DNA of 64,000 nt. Origin: Mesorhizobium sp. CU3 (GTDB lineage: Bacteria > Pseudomonadota > Alphaproteobacteria > Rhizobiales > Rhizobiaceae). The stretch spans positions 124,001-188,000 of the forward strand of contig NZ_VFWX01000007.1 in the NCBI RefSeq assembly GCF_006442965.1, read 5' to 3'. Position 1 is the stretch's first letter. Each line of letters begins with the position of its first letter. Below are positions 7,822-17,640 of this stretch, piece after piece. The notes below the pieces were generated by a model. It was not told the origin of the DNA. It searched no databases and worked only from the letters and a program-made list of their open reading frames with translations. Both the position numbers and the translations under genes were made by a program.

Positions 7822-8772
7822 TCAGCCCGGGCTTTGCGTATTCGTCCCGACCTTGAGCGGCGAGTGCCGGTGCAACAGGAGCAGCATCGTCAAAAGCGTG
7901 CTGACGATGCCGATGACGGCGATCAGCACGGCGTCCCAATTCGTCCAGCCGGGGCCTTCGAGCGGCTTGGCGTTGAGCAAGGCGAAGCCATTGTAGCCTT
8001 CCTGGTGCGAGATCAGCAGGAAGCCGGTCAAATTATTGGCGAGATGGGCGCCGAACGAAGCGCCGAGATTGCCGGTGGCATAGACCAGCAGCATCAGGAG
8101 CAGGGCGAAGGCGCCGATCGAGACCAGCACGCAGGCATTGATGGCCAGCGACGAGGCCGAGTTCCAGTGCAGGGAAGTGAACAGAAGTCCCGGCAGCAGC
8201 GCCCAGATCCACGGGCTCTTGAAGCGGTAGGCGAGCGCGCGCGGCAGGTAGCCGCGAAACAGCATTTCCTCCGACGAGGTCTGCAGGAAGGCGAGCAGCG
8301 CGATCGGCACCAGGAAGAGCAGCCAGGACCAAAAGGCGATCGGTCCGCGCGCGATCTCCGGCTGCAGCGCGTAAAGCAGCACCTCCGAAAACAGCGATGT
8401 GATCAGCACGGCGATCAGCCCCTTGAGGAAATCGCCGCCGGCGATGCGGCGGCTGACGCCGAAGAGCGCTGACAAGGGTTCGCCATGCACGAAGCGCATC
8501 GCCACCCACAGACCGATCCAGATACCGGCAAAGGAGGTCAGCGCGCTGAGGATGCCGGTCGGCGACGCCAGGAAATCCTGCATGTAGCGCCCCGATGAGG
8601 GGCCAGGCAGCTTGAGCGCGAGATAGGTATAGGTACCGGCAATCAGCACCACGGCCGTCATGGCCATCCACAAGGCGACGACGATGGCCGACCCGAAGAA
8701 CAGGCGCAGCAGATTGGTTTTTGCGTTGGGCGAGCGGCGATAACGCTCGAAGGCGGCATTGTCGATCGTCAC
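7822..8772 (-). CDS. CPBP family intramembrane metalloprotease
   Basis: A 316-aa multi-pass membrane protein. The CPBP (CAAX protease/ABI) motifs are visible: EEMLFRGYLPR (the glutamate pair and arginine), then HWNSASSLAIN, then FGAHLANNLTG with a histidine and asparagine. These residues form the metal site of intramembrane glutamic/metallo proteases. The start is placed at a GTG at 8772 with an AGGGGA site; an ATG 20 codons upstream is possible. The substrate is unknown. Confidence 0.82.
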   Translation of the reverse strand: MTIDNAAFERYRRSPNAKTNLLRLFFGSAIVVALWMAMTAVVLIAGTYTYLALKLPGPSSGRYMQDFLASPTGILSALTSFAGIWIGLWVAMRFVHGEPLSALFGVSRRIAGGDFLKGLIAVLITSLFSEVLLYALQPEIARGPIAFWSWLLFLVPIALLAFLQTSSEEMLFRGYLPRALAYRFKSPWIWALLPGLLFTSLHWNSASSLAINACVLVSIGAFALLLMLLVYATGNLGASFGAHLANNLTGFLLISHQEGYNGFALLNAKPLEGPGWTNWDAVLIAVIGIVSTLLTMLLLLHRHSPLKVGTNTQSPG

Positions 8773-8865
8773 GCGGGTCCCCTGCCGAAGGCTTTCGGCT
8801 GCATGATGTAGGAGATCGCAGTTACCACCCAATTACCATCAAGCCAGGCTGCTACGCGTGGAGAG

Positions 8866-8895
8866 AAAACGGCCGCCATCGCTGGCGGCCGTTTT
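8866..8895 (-). terminator. Intrinsic terminator of the SH3/DUF1236 gene
   Basis: AAAACGGCCGCCA pairs with TGGCGGCCGTTTT around a 4-base loop. On the minus strand the stem is followed by a T tract, directly downstream of the gene at 8918-9529. Confidence 0.8.
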
Positions 8896-8917
8896 CTTGT
8901 CAGGCGTCAGGGCGCGA

Positions 8918-9529
8918 TCAGCGCATGACGTAGACGATACGCCTCGTGCCCGGATCGACCAGCGCCGGCTGGTTGTTCACATAGACGTAGCGGTAGCGGT
9001 AATCCGGGATTTCGCGCAGCTCCACCGTGTCGGGCAGCGTGGCGCCGGTCACCACCTCGCCGTCGAGATAGACCGGATCGACCCGGTGCGCGGAGACATA
9101 GGTGCCGACCTCGGCCGGCGGCCTGCCGATCGATTCGATGGCGTCGTCATCGTCGTCGGAGACGATGGCTCCGGTGTATGTGTCCGTGGTGTAGATATCG
9201 TCGGTCGGCGGCGCCACGACGGCGATGCCCGCATCGGCCGGCCGGCGTGTCAGCACCACGCGGCTGCCGCCGAAGTCGCCCGTCACATAGTCGGAATAGA
9301 CCCAACCTTTGCCGCCGGCTTCGGCGATCGTGCACCATTTGCTGCCTTCGATGCAGCCGACGAGAGTGGCCGACTGGCCGGCCGCCAGCACGCCTATGAC
9401 CGGGTATTGCGGGCCTGGACCGGCGCGTACGTTGAGATTGGCCACCGCGGACACGGGGGTGTCGGCGAAAGCGGCGCCCGACATGGCAAGCATCGTGCCG
9501 GCAAGTGCCGGAAACAACATGCGTTTCAT
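8918..9529 (-). CDS. Exported SH3-domain protein with DUF1236 C-terminus
   Basis: A 203-aa protein with a Sec signal peptide (MKRMLFPALAGTMLAMSGAAFA, about 22 residues). Residues 28-85 form a bacterial SH3 domain (VANLNVRAGPGPQYPVIGVL ... GWVYSDYV). An acidic linker (DDDDDAIES) follows, and the C-terminus contains the DUF1236 pattern YVYVNNQPALVDPGTRRIVYV. SH3b domains often bind peptidoglycan or other cell-envelope components; the exact role is unknown. Confidence 0.88.
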   Translation of the reverse strand: MKRMLFPALAGTMLAMSGAAFADTPVSAVANLNVRAGPGPQYPVIGVLAAGQSATLVGCIEGSKWCTIAEAGGKGWVYSDYVTGDFGGSRVVLTRRPADAGIAVVAPPTDDIYTTDTYTGAIVSDDDDDAIESIGRPPAEVGTYVSAHRVDPVYLDGEVVTGATLPDTVELREIPDYRYRYVYVNNQPALVDPGTRRIVYVMR

Positions 9530-9614
9530 GATTTTTCTCTCCGTTTTAACGCTCCCTCGGGCTCGGAAACGAAACGGAAGCTTATGCGTTCCGGCTAAAG
9601 TGGCGTTCGCCCGC

Positions 9615-10694
9615 TCACGAATTGTTCCAGGGTTTTTTCGGCGAGCCGGTCAAAAGATCGTGCATGAAGCTCAATTTCCGCGCCGTCACCTCGGAAATCA
9701 CGAAGGGGTAGAGGTCCGGCAGGCCCATGCAGCGGTTGATCGAGTTGGAGGCCTCCGACAACACCAGCCAGCGGGCGAGAATCTTTTCGAACGGTTCCGG
9801 GACCGGGTCGGGATCGGCTGGCGCCGGTTGCAGGCGGCCGCCGGTATCGTCGCGCGGGACGGCATCGGCATCCACCGTCTCCAGGCGCCCCAGCGGGAAA
9901 TTCAGCGCATGCACCATTTCCAGCGTGTCGGTGATGTGGAGGTGGTGCGCGAAGGTCTCGGCCCAGTCCTCCCAGGGGTGCGCGGTCGCATAGGCCGAGA
10001 TGTGGCGCTGCTGCCAGTCGGGCGGCGCGCCATTGGCGTAATAGCCCTTCAACGCCTGCTCGTAGTCGGCTTGCTCGTCGCCGAACAGGGCGCGGAAGGC
10101 CGAAAGCCGGTCCGCATCGTCGCGGATCAGCCGATCCCAGTAATAGTGGCCGAGCTCGTGGCGGAAATGGCCGAGCAAGGTGCGGTAAATCTCGCCCATC
10201 TCGACGCGCCGCCTTTCGCGCTCGGCGGAATCGGCCTCGGCGACGTTGAGCGTGATCAGGCCGTTGTCGTGGCCGGTCAGGATGCGCTCGCCGCCCGGGC
10301 CGGCGCCGATCGGATCGGCGAGGAAGTCGAAGGCGAGGCCGACCTCATCCTCCGGGTTGACCTTCGGCGCGACCGGCAGGCCGAAAGCCAGCAGCGAATA
10401 GACGGCGCGTTTCTTCGCCGCTTCGACGCGGATCCAGCGCTGGCGGTTGCCGTCAACCGACAGGTCCGGGATCAGCTGGTTGAGCGCGCAGGCGCGGCAG
10501 AAGTTGTGGTCGGGCTCGGCGCGCCAGTTGCAGGCGCATTCGTCGGCATTGCCGCATTGGAAGATGCCCTCGGCGCCGGACAGAAGGAAACGCGCCTGGT
10601 CCGGGTCGTACAGCACCAGGCTGGAGCAGTTCAGGCACTGGGCATTTTCGAAATAGAGACGGTGGCCGCAATTTGGGCAGTCGAACAGCTTCAT
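9615..10694 (-). CDS. Zinc-binding metallopeptidase family protein
   Basis: A 359-aa cytoplasmic protein with two zinc-ribbon-like clusters at the N-terminus (CPNCGHRLY and CLNC near residues 6-23; CGNADECACNW and CRACALN near 48-71). A HELGHYYW motif near residue 190 supplies the HExxH zinc site of a gluzincin-like peptidase. This domain order matches the family of putative zinc-binding metallopeptidases found in proteobacteria and actinobacteria. The physiological substrate is unknown. Confidence 0.87.
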   Translation of the reverse strand: MKLFDCPNCGHRLYFENAQCLNCSSLVLYDPDQARFLLSGAEGIFQCGNADECACNWRAEPDHNFCRACALNQLIPDLSVDGNRQRWIRVEAAKKRAVYSLLAFGLPVAPKVNPEDEVGLAFDFLADPIGAGPGGERILTGHDNGLITLNVAEADSAERERRRVEMGEIYRTLLGHFRHELGHYYWDRLIRDDADRLSAFRALFGDEQADYEQALKGYYANGAPPDWQQRHISAYATAHPWEDWAETFAHHLHITDTLEMVHALNFPLGRLETVDADAVPRDDTGGRLQPAPADPDPVPEPFEKILARWLVLSEASNSINRCMGLPDLYPFVISEVTARKLSFMHDLLTGSPKKPWNNS

Positions 10695-10766
10695 TTTATC
10701 TTCAACATGCAGAGCAGGCAGTGAGCGGGCTTCTTCAAACGCGAGGCTCCGCCCAGTGTTCCGGGA

Positions 10767-12014
10767 TCATTTTGCCGCAAGCTCAGCGATGACCTGGCGG
10801 GCCACGCTCTCGCCCGAGAGCCTGGCGCCGCCGCAGGTCTGGATCAGCGGTCCGGCGACATGCTCACCGGCAAAGAAGATCTTTTCGGCAACAGGCTGCA
10901 TCAGCGTCGCGCGCGCCTGCGAGCGGCCCGGCCGCGCGGCGGCGTAAGCGCCGCGCACGAAGCGCTCGGCGCCCCAATTGGTCATCATGGCGCGGCCGAC
11001 ATGCTTTTTCACGTCGCCGCCGAAGATGCTGCAGAGCCGGTCGATAGCGAAGTCGACCCCGGCCGCCTCGCCTGCCACCGACATTTCCCAGGCGAAGTCG
11101 CCGCCGACGAAGCCGACCATCAGGTCGAGATCGAAGGGAAAGCAAAGGAAATAGATGTCGTGCCTGGCCATGCGCTCGATCAGCAGGTCGTCGAAGGGCT
11201 CGAGGCCGAGCCTTGTGCCTTTGATCTCGATCGGCAGCTTGGTCAGCATGCCCATGGGCAGGTCGAAAAAGGCGCCGAAATGGGCGTCGGGCAGCGCCGG
11301 CGAGAATTCGATCTCCTCGAAGGCGAGCACGGCCGGCGAAGCGGTGACGATGACGGCCTTGGCCCGCACCGTGCCGCGATCGGTGACGCAGGCGACGCCC
11401 GGTACATCCCACAGGATCCGGCGAACCGGCGTCGACAGTTCGACCGGCACGTCGGCGCCGAAATGCGCGACCAGCGCGCCAAAACCTTCCTTGCTGAAGT
11501 AGTTCGGGTCGAGATCGGCGGCGGCCTGGAAGTCGCGGATCGAGATTTCGTCCTCGTCGGCGCCGAAATCCATCGGGCCGGCGAAGGTGGCGGCGGCGCG
11601 AGGGGCATGGCCCTTGGCCATCAGCGCCGACAGCCGGTCGTCGTCGCCATCCCGGACCTGGTGCGCGGCAAGCAGCTCGAACAGCTTGGCGTCGGCCGCC
11701 TTCATCTCGGCTTCCTCGTCCTCGCTCGCCTTGCGGTCGCGATAGTAGAGGTGGTCGACATTCATGTCGTGGTGATGCAGCGTCCAGCCCGCCGCCTTCG
11801 CCTCCGGGAAATACGGGTTGCGGTCGGCGGCGTGCAGCCAGGCGCAGCCGATGTCGAAGGGCACGCCGAACTGCCGGTCGCTGGTCCAGGCGCGGCCGCC
11901 GATGCGGTCCATGGCTTCGAGAAGGGTGAAGGAAAGGCCGGCCGCGCGCAGCGTCTTTGCCGCCGCCAGCCCCGCGGAGCCGGCGCCAATGATCACCACA
12001 TCAACGTCTTCCAT
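10767..12014 (-). CDS. FAD-dependent flavin monoamine oxidase family protein
   Basis: A 415-aa flavoprotein. The N-terminal Rossmann motif is VVIIGAGSAGLAAAKTL (residues 6-22), then the GGRAW motif of the amine-oxidase superfamily. The C-terminal FAD-contacting segment FFAGEHVAGPLIQTCGGA closes the fold. Such enzymes oxidise amines or related substrates, producing hydrogen peroxide. The precise substrate is not evident. Confidence 0.88.
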   Translation of the reverse strand: MEDVDVVIIGAGSAGLAAAKTLRAAGLSFTLLEAMDRIGGRAWTSDRQFGVPFDIGCAWLHAADRNPYFPEAKAAGWTLHHHDMNVDHLYYRDRKASEDEEAEMKAADAKLFELLAAHQVRDGDDDRLSALMAKGHAPRAAATFAGPMDFGADEDEISIRDFQAAADLDPNYFSKEGFGALVAHFGADVPVELSTPVRRILWDVPGVACVTDRGTVRAKAVIVTASPAVLAFEEIEFSPALPDAHFGAFFDLPMGMLTKLPIEIKGTRLGLEPFDDLLIERMARHDIYFLCFPFDLDLMVGFVGGDFAWEMSVAGEAAGVDFAIDRLCSIFGGDVKKHVGRAMMTNWGAERFVRGAYAAARPGRSQARATLMQPVAEKIFFAGEHVAGPLIQTCGGARLSGESVARQVIAELAAK

Positions 12015-12167
12015 GAGGCAAGCCCGCCACAGTTAGTCCTTGATCGTAGGCAAATTGGCCGCCTTTCGCCAGTGCCGGTCACCGCTTCCCCGCGGGGGCG
12101 GTGACAATCCGGCGTTTCGCTGGCAAATTCGCAACCGGGACGTGATTCAGGCAACCAGGAGAACAGC

Positions 12168-12965
12168 ATGGCATTGTTTGCCAAGGGAAGGATTTTCGCG
12201 GCGGCGGTGGTGGCGTCGCTGGCGCTGGCAACGGGCGCGCAGGCCGCCGCCAGTTGCGGCAAGAACGCCGCCGGCTTCGACGCCTGGAAACAGGATTTCG
12301 CCGCCGAGGCCAGGGCCAATGGCGTCGGCCAGAAGGGCCTGTCGGCGCTGGCCGGGGCGACCTACGCGACCAGGACGATCGCTGCCGACCGCGCTCTCCA
12401 CAAGGCCTTCAGCGGCTCGGTGGAGGCATTCATGAAGCGTCGCGGCGGTGCGGCGATCATCTCGCGCGGGCGGGCGCTGAAGAAGTCGAATGCGGCGCTG
12501 TTCGACAACATCGAGCGCACCTATGGCGTGCCGCCGGGCGTGCTGCTCGCCATCTGGGGCATGGAGACCGGCTTCGGCGCCGCGATGGGCAACCAGAACA
12601 CCGTCTCGGCGATCGTGACGCTGGCCTATGACTGCCGCCGCCCGGATTATTTCACGCCGCATGCCATCGCCGCGCTCAAGCTGGTCGATAGCGGGGCATT
12701 GAGCGCCTCATCAGTCGGCGCCATGCATGGCGAGATCGGCCATACCCAGTTCCTGCCCGGAAACGTCATGAAATACGGCGTCGGCAGCAGAAACCTGCGC
12801 GACAGGAATACAGCGCTCGCCTCCACCGCCAACTACCTCAAGGCGCATGGCTGGCACGCCGGCGCGAGCTATGAGGCCAATATGGGCGCCATCGCCGGCT
12901 GGAATTCTGCAAGTGTCTATCAGCAGGCCATCGCCCGCATCGGCGAGGCGATCGACGCGAATTGA
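12168..12965 (+). CDS. Lytic murein transglycosylase (MltB/SLT_2 type)
   Basis: A 265-aa exported protein with a signal peptide ending at AQAA (about residue 27). It carries the MltB-like catalytic domain: WGMETGFG with the catalytic glutamate, and GEIGHTQFLPGNV, followed by a substrate-binding WNSASVYQ segment. It cleaves peptidoglycan between MurNAc and GlcNAc with formation of the 1,6-anhydro product. It lacks the C-terminal peptidoglycan-binding domain found in longer relatives. A GGAGA site precedes the ATG and a terminator follows. Confidence 0.92.
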   Translation: MALFAKGRIFAAAVVASLALATGAQAAASCGKNAAGFDAWKQDFAAEARANGVGQKGLSALAGATYATRTIAADRALHKAFSGSVEAFMKRRGGAAIISRGRALKKSNAALFDNIERTYGVPPGVLLAIWGMETGFGAAMGNQNTVSAIVTLAYDCRRPDYFTPHAIAALKLVDSGALSASSVGAMHGEIGHTQFLPGNVMKYGVGSRNLRDRNTALASTANYLKAHGWHAGASYEANMGAIAGWNSASVYQQAIARIGEAIDAN

Positions 12966-12985
12966 TCGAATCCTGATTCGGCGGG

Positions 12986-13014
12986 AAAGCCCGGCCAATA
13001 TGTGCCGGGCTTTT
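12986..13014 (+). terminator. Intrinsic terminator of the lytic transglycosylase gene
   Basis: AAAGCCCGGC pairs with GCCGGGCTTTT around a short loop, followed by T residues. It lies about 20 bases after the stop codon. Confidence 0.8.
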
Positions 13015-13056
13015 CTTGTTTATGGGCTTGGACATTGGTGAAAGCGCGAATCCCCA

Positions 13057-13106
13057 CCCTTGAGCAGCACTCAAGGGAGGGATGTCGCCGAAGGCGACAG
13101 AGGGGG
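13057..13106. repeat. REP-like double hairpin
   Basis: CCCTTGAG/CTCAAGGG (13057-13077) is followed by GTCGCC/GGCGAC (13084-13098) and AGAGGGGG. This resembles one half of the paired GGGGAGA-type elements elsewhere in the window. It lies immediately before the GIY-YIG element. Confidence 0.55.
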
Positions 13107-13133
13107 TCTTTGCGCGTGAAGCGGCGACCTATC

Positions 13134-13200
13134 CTTCGTCATTCTAGGGCGGAGCAAGGAGCGAAGCGACGCGCGCAGACCCTAGAATCCATGCCGTGAC
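13134..13200 (+). repeat. Left inverted-repeat arm of the GIY-YIG element
   Basis: A 67-bp arm, exact reverse complement of 13580-13646. It contains the hairpin base ATTCTAGGG...CCCTAGAAT. Confidence 0.9.
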
Positions 13201-13263
13201 ATCGGCCGTAGAATGCAACGGTCCAGAATAGCCGTTGGCGATGGCACTAGGTAAGGTCGCAGC

Positions 13264-13551
13264 ATGACAGGCTACGTCTACATGACCGCGAGCCAGAAAG
13301 GCGGCACGATCTATATCGGCGTCACCAACGATCTTGCTCGCCGGATGCCCGAGCACAAGACAGGCCAAGGCTCCAGCTTCGCCAGCCGGTATGGTGTGCA
13401 GCGTCTGGTCTGGTACGAGGAGTATTTCGACATCACCGATGCCATCCAGCGTGAGACGTCATTGAAGCGCTGGCCGCGCCGATGGAAAGTTGAATTGATC
13501 GAGAAGACCAATCCGGTATGGTTCGAGCTCCTTCGCGGAATTGGCTGGTGA
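13264..13551 (+). CDS. GIY-YIG nuclease family protein (95 aa)
   Basis: A single-domain GIY-YIG nuclease. The first motif appears as GYVYMTA (residues 3-9), the second as IYIGVTNDLARRM (residues 17-29) with the conserved arginine, and a glutamate-rich helix EHKTGQ follows. The C-terminal part contains LVWYEEYFDITDAIQRE, typical of the small UvrC-like/YhbQ-related proteins, whose catalytic glutamate lies in the IQRE segment. It could nick or cut DNA. It is the only gene within the inverted-repeat element, and its upstream and downstream bases belong to the element. Confidence 0.9.
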   Translation: MTGYVYMTASQKGGTIYIGVTNDLARRMPEHKTGQGSSFASRYGVQRLVWYEEYFDITDAIQRETSLKRWPRRWKVELIEKTNPVWFELLRGIGW

Positions 13552-13579
13552 TCGTTCTGCACCGCTGCGACGCTCATGC

Positions 13580-13646
13580 GTCACGGCATGGATTCTAGGG
13601 TCTGCGCGCGTCGCTTCGCTCCTTGCTCCGCCCTAGAATGACGAAG
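13580..13646 (-). repeat. Right inverted-repeat arm of the GIY-YIG element
   Basis: Exact reverse complement of 13134-13200 over 67 bases. It ends 59 bases before the argG stop codon. Confidence 0.9.
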
Positions 13647-13705
13647 TCCGGGCTGCCGGGACCGCACACTGTCTGCCTTGCCCTTGCGGGGAAGGCAAGC
13701 AACTA

Positions 13706-14929
<1,224 letters not shown>

Positions 14930-15109
14930 TTTGGCGGTTCCGCGGGGAAAAGTTTCGCGGGCGAGGTATCACGGCCTTTCCGGGCGGCGCAAGAGACGAA
15001 CGCTTGCCGGGTCATGGCATAGGCTGGGCCAGAACTTTGCGCCGGCAGATGCTGGCGGCGGCAAAACCGTCGGGTTAAAGGCCGCGCAGTGATCTCTCAG
15101 GTGCGACCG

Positions 15110-15751
15110 ATGTCCTTCATTCCCGATACTTCGACGTTGATCCAGTTCGCCATCGCGACAATCATCCTGGCGATCACGCCGGGGCCGGACATGACACTGT
15201 TCGTCTCGCGCACGCTGAGCCAGGGCCGCGCCACCGGCTTCGCCTCGATGGCGGGTGCGCTCTGCGGCACGCTGATCCACACCACTTTGGTGGTGGTCGG
15301 CATCTCGGCGCTGATCGTCGCCTCGCCGATGGCCTTCTTCGTGCTGAAAATCTTCGGCGCCGGTTATCTGGTGTTCCTGGCCTTTCAGGCGGTGACCAAA
15401 GGCTCGGCCTTCTCGCCGGAGAAGAAGACCGGGCCACAGGTTTCACTGTTGCGCAGCTGGGTCGCAGGGCTTGGCGTCAACCTGCTCAACCCCAAGATCA
15501 TCCTGTTCTTCATGACCTTCCTGCCGCAATTCGTCTCCGCGCATGATCCGGACGCGTCGGGAAAACTGTTCTTCCTCGGCGTGATGTTCGTCGTGCTGTC
15601 GACCCCGGTGACCGTGCCGATGGTGCTGGCGGCGGAGAAGTTTTCGGCGGCGATGAAGGCGAGCCCCCGCGTGACGCGCGTGGTCGACTATCTGTTCGCC
15701 GGCGTCTTCTCGGGCTTCGCGCTGAAAATCCTGACGGCGCAGGCGAAGTAA
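15110..15751 (+). CDS. LysE/RhtB family amino-acid exporter
   Basis: A 213-aa inner-membrane protein with about six membrane segments. The family signature is clear: ITPGPDMTLFVSRTLSQGR near residues 25-43, then AGALCGTLIHTT, and NLLNPKIILFFMTFLPQF in the middle. LysE/RhtB proteins export amino acids or their analogues; the substrate here is unknown. The start is placed at MSFIPDT (15110); an ATG seven codons earlier is also open. Confidence 0.9.
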   Translation: MSFIPDTSTLIQFAIATIILAITPGPDMTLFVSRTLSQGRATGFASMAGALCGTLIHTTLVVVGISALIVASPMAFFVLKIFGAGYLVFLAFQAVTKGSAFSPEKKTGPQVSLLRSWVAGLGVNLLNPKIILFFMTFLPQFVSAHDPDASGKLFFLGVMFVVLSTPVTVPMVLAAEKFSAAMKASPRVTRVVDYLFAGVFSGFALKILTAQAK

Positions 15752-15785
15752 GCGCCGCTCGGCGCCTGCGGCAATCGACAAGGCG

Positions 15786-17030
15786 TCAGCGAAACACCTT
15801 CACCGCATGCCGTGCCAGGGCGATCGTCGCCGCGACGGCGATCAGCGCACAGACGCCCGGCCAGCCCCATTGGCCGTAGATCTTGACGCCGATCCACGAG
15901 CCGGCGCTGCCGCCGAGGAACACGCAAGTCATGTAGGCCGTGTTGAGCCGGCTTCGCGCATCGGGTCGGATCGCGAAGACGCGTGCCTGGTTGGCGGTCT
16001 GGCCGCTTTGCACGGCGATATCGAGAAGCAGCATGCCTGCCGTCAGCGCCAGCAGGCCTGTCATTCCGCCAAGCCCGCCGCCGAGCAGGACGATCGCCGC
16101 CGCGATGCCGGTGACGAAGGCGAGCGGGCTGACGAAATCGGGGCCCTTGCGGTCAATCAGCCGGCCGGCGATCGGCGTGCAGAGCACGCTTGCCGCGCCG
16201 ACCAGGGCGATCAGCCCGACCGCCTGGCCGCCAAGGTGGTAGAGCGGTCCGCCGAGCAAAAGGGCAAGGCTTGTCCAGGCGGCGGTGAAGCCGCCGAACA
16301 TAAGCGCCTGGTAGAGGCAGGAGCGGCGCAGTTCCGGCTCGTCGCGAAAGAGGATGAAGGCCGCGGCGACCAGCGAAGGGTAGCGCTGCGAGGATGTCGG
16401 CGCCGTCCTCGGCAGCACCAGACCGAGCAGGATGGCGAACACGAACAGCGCCGCCGCGGCGACGAAATAGGGTCCGCGCCAGCCGAGATGCTCGCCGAGG
16501 AAGCCGCCGAAGGTGCGGGCCAGGAGAATGCCGGCCAGCAATCCGCTGAGCAGCGTGCCGGTGACTGCGCCGCGCCGTTCCGGCGGCATCAGGCCCGCCG
16601 CCATTGGCAAAAGGATCTGCGGCACCACGGTGGTGATGCCGGTCACCATGCTGGCGAGTGCCAGCACCGGCAGCGTCGGCGCCTGGCTGGCGATCAGGAG
16701 CGCGGCGGCCGTCAGCGTCAGCAAGGTCGCGACGAGCGGGCGATGCGGAAACCGGTCGCCCAGCGGCACGAGTAGGAGAAGGCCCAATGCGTAGCCGAGC
16801 TGCGCGGTGGTGACCACCAGCGCCGCCGTTTCGGCCGGGACATGCAGGTCGGATGCGATCAGCAGCGTTATGGCCTGGGGGAAGTAGATGGTGGCGACGC
16901 TGACGCCGCAGGCGATGGAGAGGATGAACAGCAGGCCGGCGCTCAGGCCGGAAGGGCCGTGCTCGGCCGGTTGATCGAACCGCGCCGCGACGGCCGCGGC
17001 CGACCCGCCATTCTTTTCACCTTCGGCCAA
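15786..17030 (-). CDS. MFS transporter, 12-TM type
   Basis: A 414-aa membrane protein of the major facilitator superfamily. The loop motif LGDRFPHRPLV after the second membrane segment is the conserved MFS motif A variant, and the long run of hydrophobic helices is consistent with 12 segments. An N-terminal cytoplasmic extension of about 25 residues precedes the first. It is probably a drug or metabolite efflux pump; the substrate is not evident. It is convergent with the LysE gene. Confidence 0.88.
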   Translation of the reverse strand: MAEGEKNGGSAAAVAARFDQPAEHGPSGLSAGLLFILSIACGVSVATIYFPQAITLLIASDLHVPAETAALVVTTAQLGYALGLLLLVPLGDRFPHRPLVATLLTLTAAALLIASQAPTLPVLALASMVTGITTVVPQILLPMAAGLMPPERRGAVTGTLLSGLLAGILLARTFGGFLGEHLGWRGPYFVAAAALFVFAILLGLVLPRTAPTSSQRYPSLVAAAFILFRDEPELRRSCLYQALMFGGFTAAWTSLALLLGGPLYHLGGQAVGLIALVGAASVLCTPIAGRLIDRKGPDFVSPLAFVTGIAAAIVLLGGGLGGMTGLLALTAGMLLLDIAVQSGQTANQARVFAIRPDARSRLNTAYMTCVFLGGSAGSWIGVKIYGQWGWPGVCALIAVAATIALARHAVKVFR

Positions 17031-17166
17031 GGGCCCGCTCCTCGTCGGTAGGATTTGCCGGAAATGTCTCGGCCACGTGCGCCGAAGTCGATTCGGGCAG
17101 CCTGTTCAACTCGCCGGGTTCTGGCATGATCCGCCGCGGAAAAGTCTGCAACTTTTCGTCATCGGC

Positions 17167-17634
17167 TCAACGTTCGTCATCGGGCAATGGCGCACGGCGC
17201 CAGCTGCCGGCCCAGCGGCCGGCGGAAAGCCAGTAAAAAATGCCGCCGACCATGCCGCTGCCGATCACCGCCAGTTGGCTATTGGTCTCGGTGACGTCGA
17301 AATTGGCATCGCCGGTCGCGTGAGCGAAGCCAAGGAAAACGATTGCACTGATCGCGCCGCCCAGCGCGTAGAAAAGCCAGTCGCGGCGATTGAGCACCTC
17401 CGCGATCAAGATCACGACGGTCACCGGCATGAAAGCGAAATAGGCGACGAACAGCGCCACGAAGGGCACCGAGAAATAGAGCGAGGCGGTTGCCGCCGGC
17501 TCCGGATCGCCCGTCATGTAGCCGTGATAGGCGAGGAACAGGATGTTGAGGAAGGCGCTCGCCGCCAGCGAGGCGACGACATAGCCGATCAGGATGACGG
17601 CGAAGCGGACGAGATAGGCGATGAGGCGGACCAT
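17167..17634 (-). CDS. Uncharacterised four-TM membrane protein, paralogue of its neighbour
   Basis: A 155-aa protein with about four membrane segments. No family was recognised. The segment IAEVLNRRDWLFYALGGA followed by a Gly-rich fourth helix (GSGMVGGIFYWL) lines up with the preceding gene at 17641-18063 ([18 protein letters not shown] ... [12 protein letters not shown]). The two thus appear to be tandem duplicates. Its start lies 6 bases after the stop of that gene, so it is the third gene of an rlmN operon. Confidence 0.75.
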   Translation of the reverse strand: MVRLIAYLVRFAVILIGYVVASLAASAFLNILFLAYHGYMTGDPEPAATASLYFSVPFVALFVAYFAFMPVTVVILIAEVLNRRDWLFYALGGAISAIVFLGFAHATGDANFDVTETNSQLAVIGSGMVGGIFYWLSAGRWAGSWRRAPLPDDER

Positions 17635-17640
17635 CCTACG

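Larger units (their letters stand above)
13134..13646. mobile_element. GIY-YIG nuclease gene enclosed by 67-bp perfect inverted repeats
   Basis: The left arm (13134-13200) and right arm (13580-13646) are exact reverse complements over 67 bases. Each arm is itself a hairpin with TTCTAGGG/CCCTAGAA at its base. The same arms occur without a gene at 24647-24823, 54816-54991 and 59076-59246. Just inside the left arm is GCAACGGTCCAGAAT (13215-13229); just inside the right arm is TTCTGCACCGCTGCGA (13555-13570). In the gene-less copies these two pieces are joined in a single GCAGAATTCTGC palindrome, so the nuclease gene lies exactly at the element's centre. The whole unit is probably the autonomous or parental form of the short elements. 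Confidence 0.75.

Noticed and set aside
10860..12104. Long plus-strand open frame of 414 codons
   Set aside because: It is antisense to the flavin oxidoreductase gene and is rich in Arg, His and Asp; typical shadow frame of GC-rich DNA.
13201..13263. tRNA or other known RNA gene next to the GIY-YIG gene
   Set aside because: No cloverleaf or T-loop consensus could be drawn; the sequence is explained by the element's centre.
13134..13646. Interpretation of the GIY-YIG unit as a CRISPR or classical insertion sequence
   Set aside because: There are only two arms in inverted orientation, no direct repeats with spacers, and no DDE, Y1 or serine transposase.
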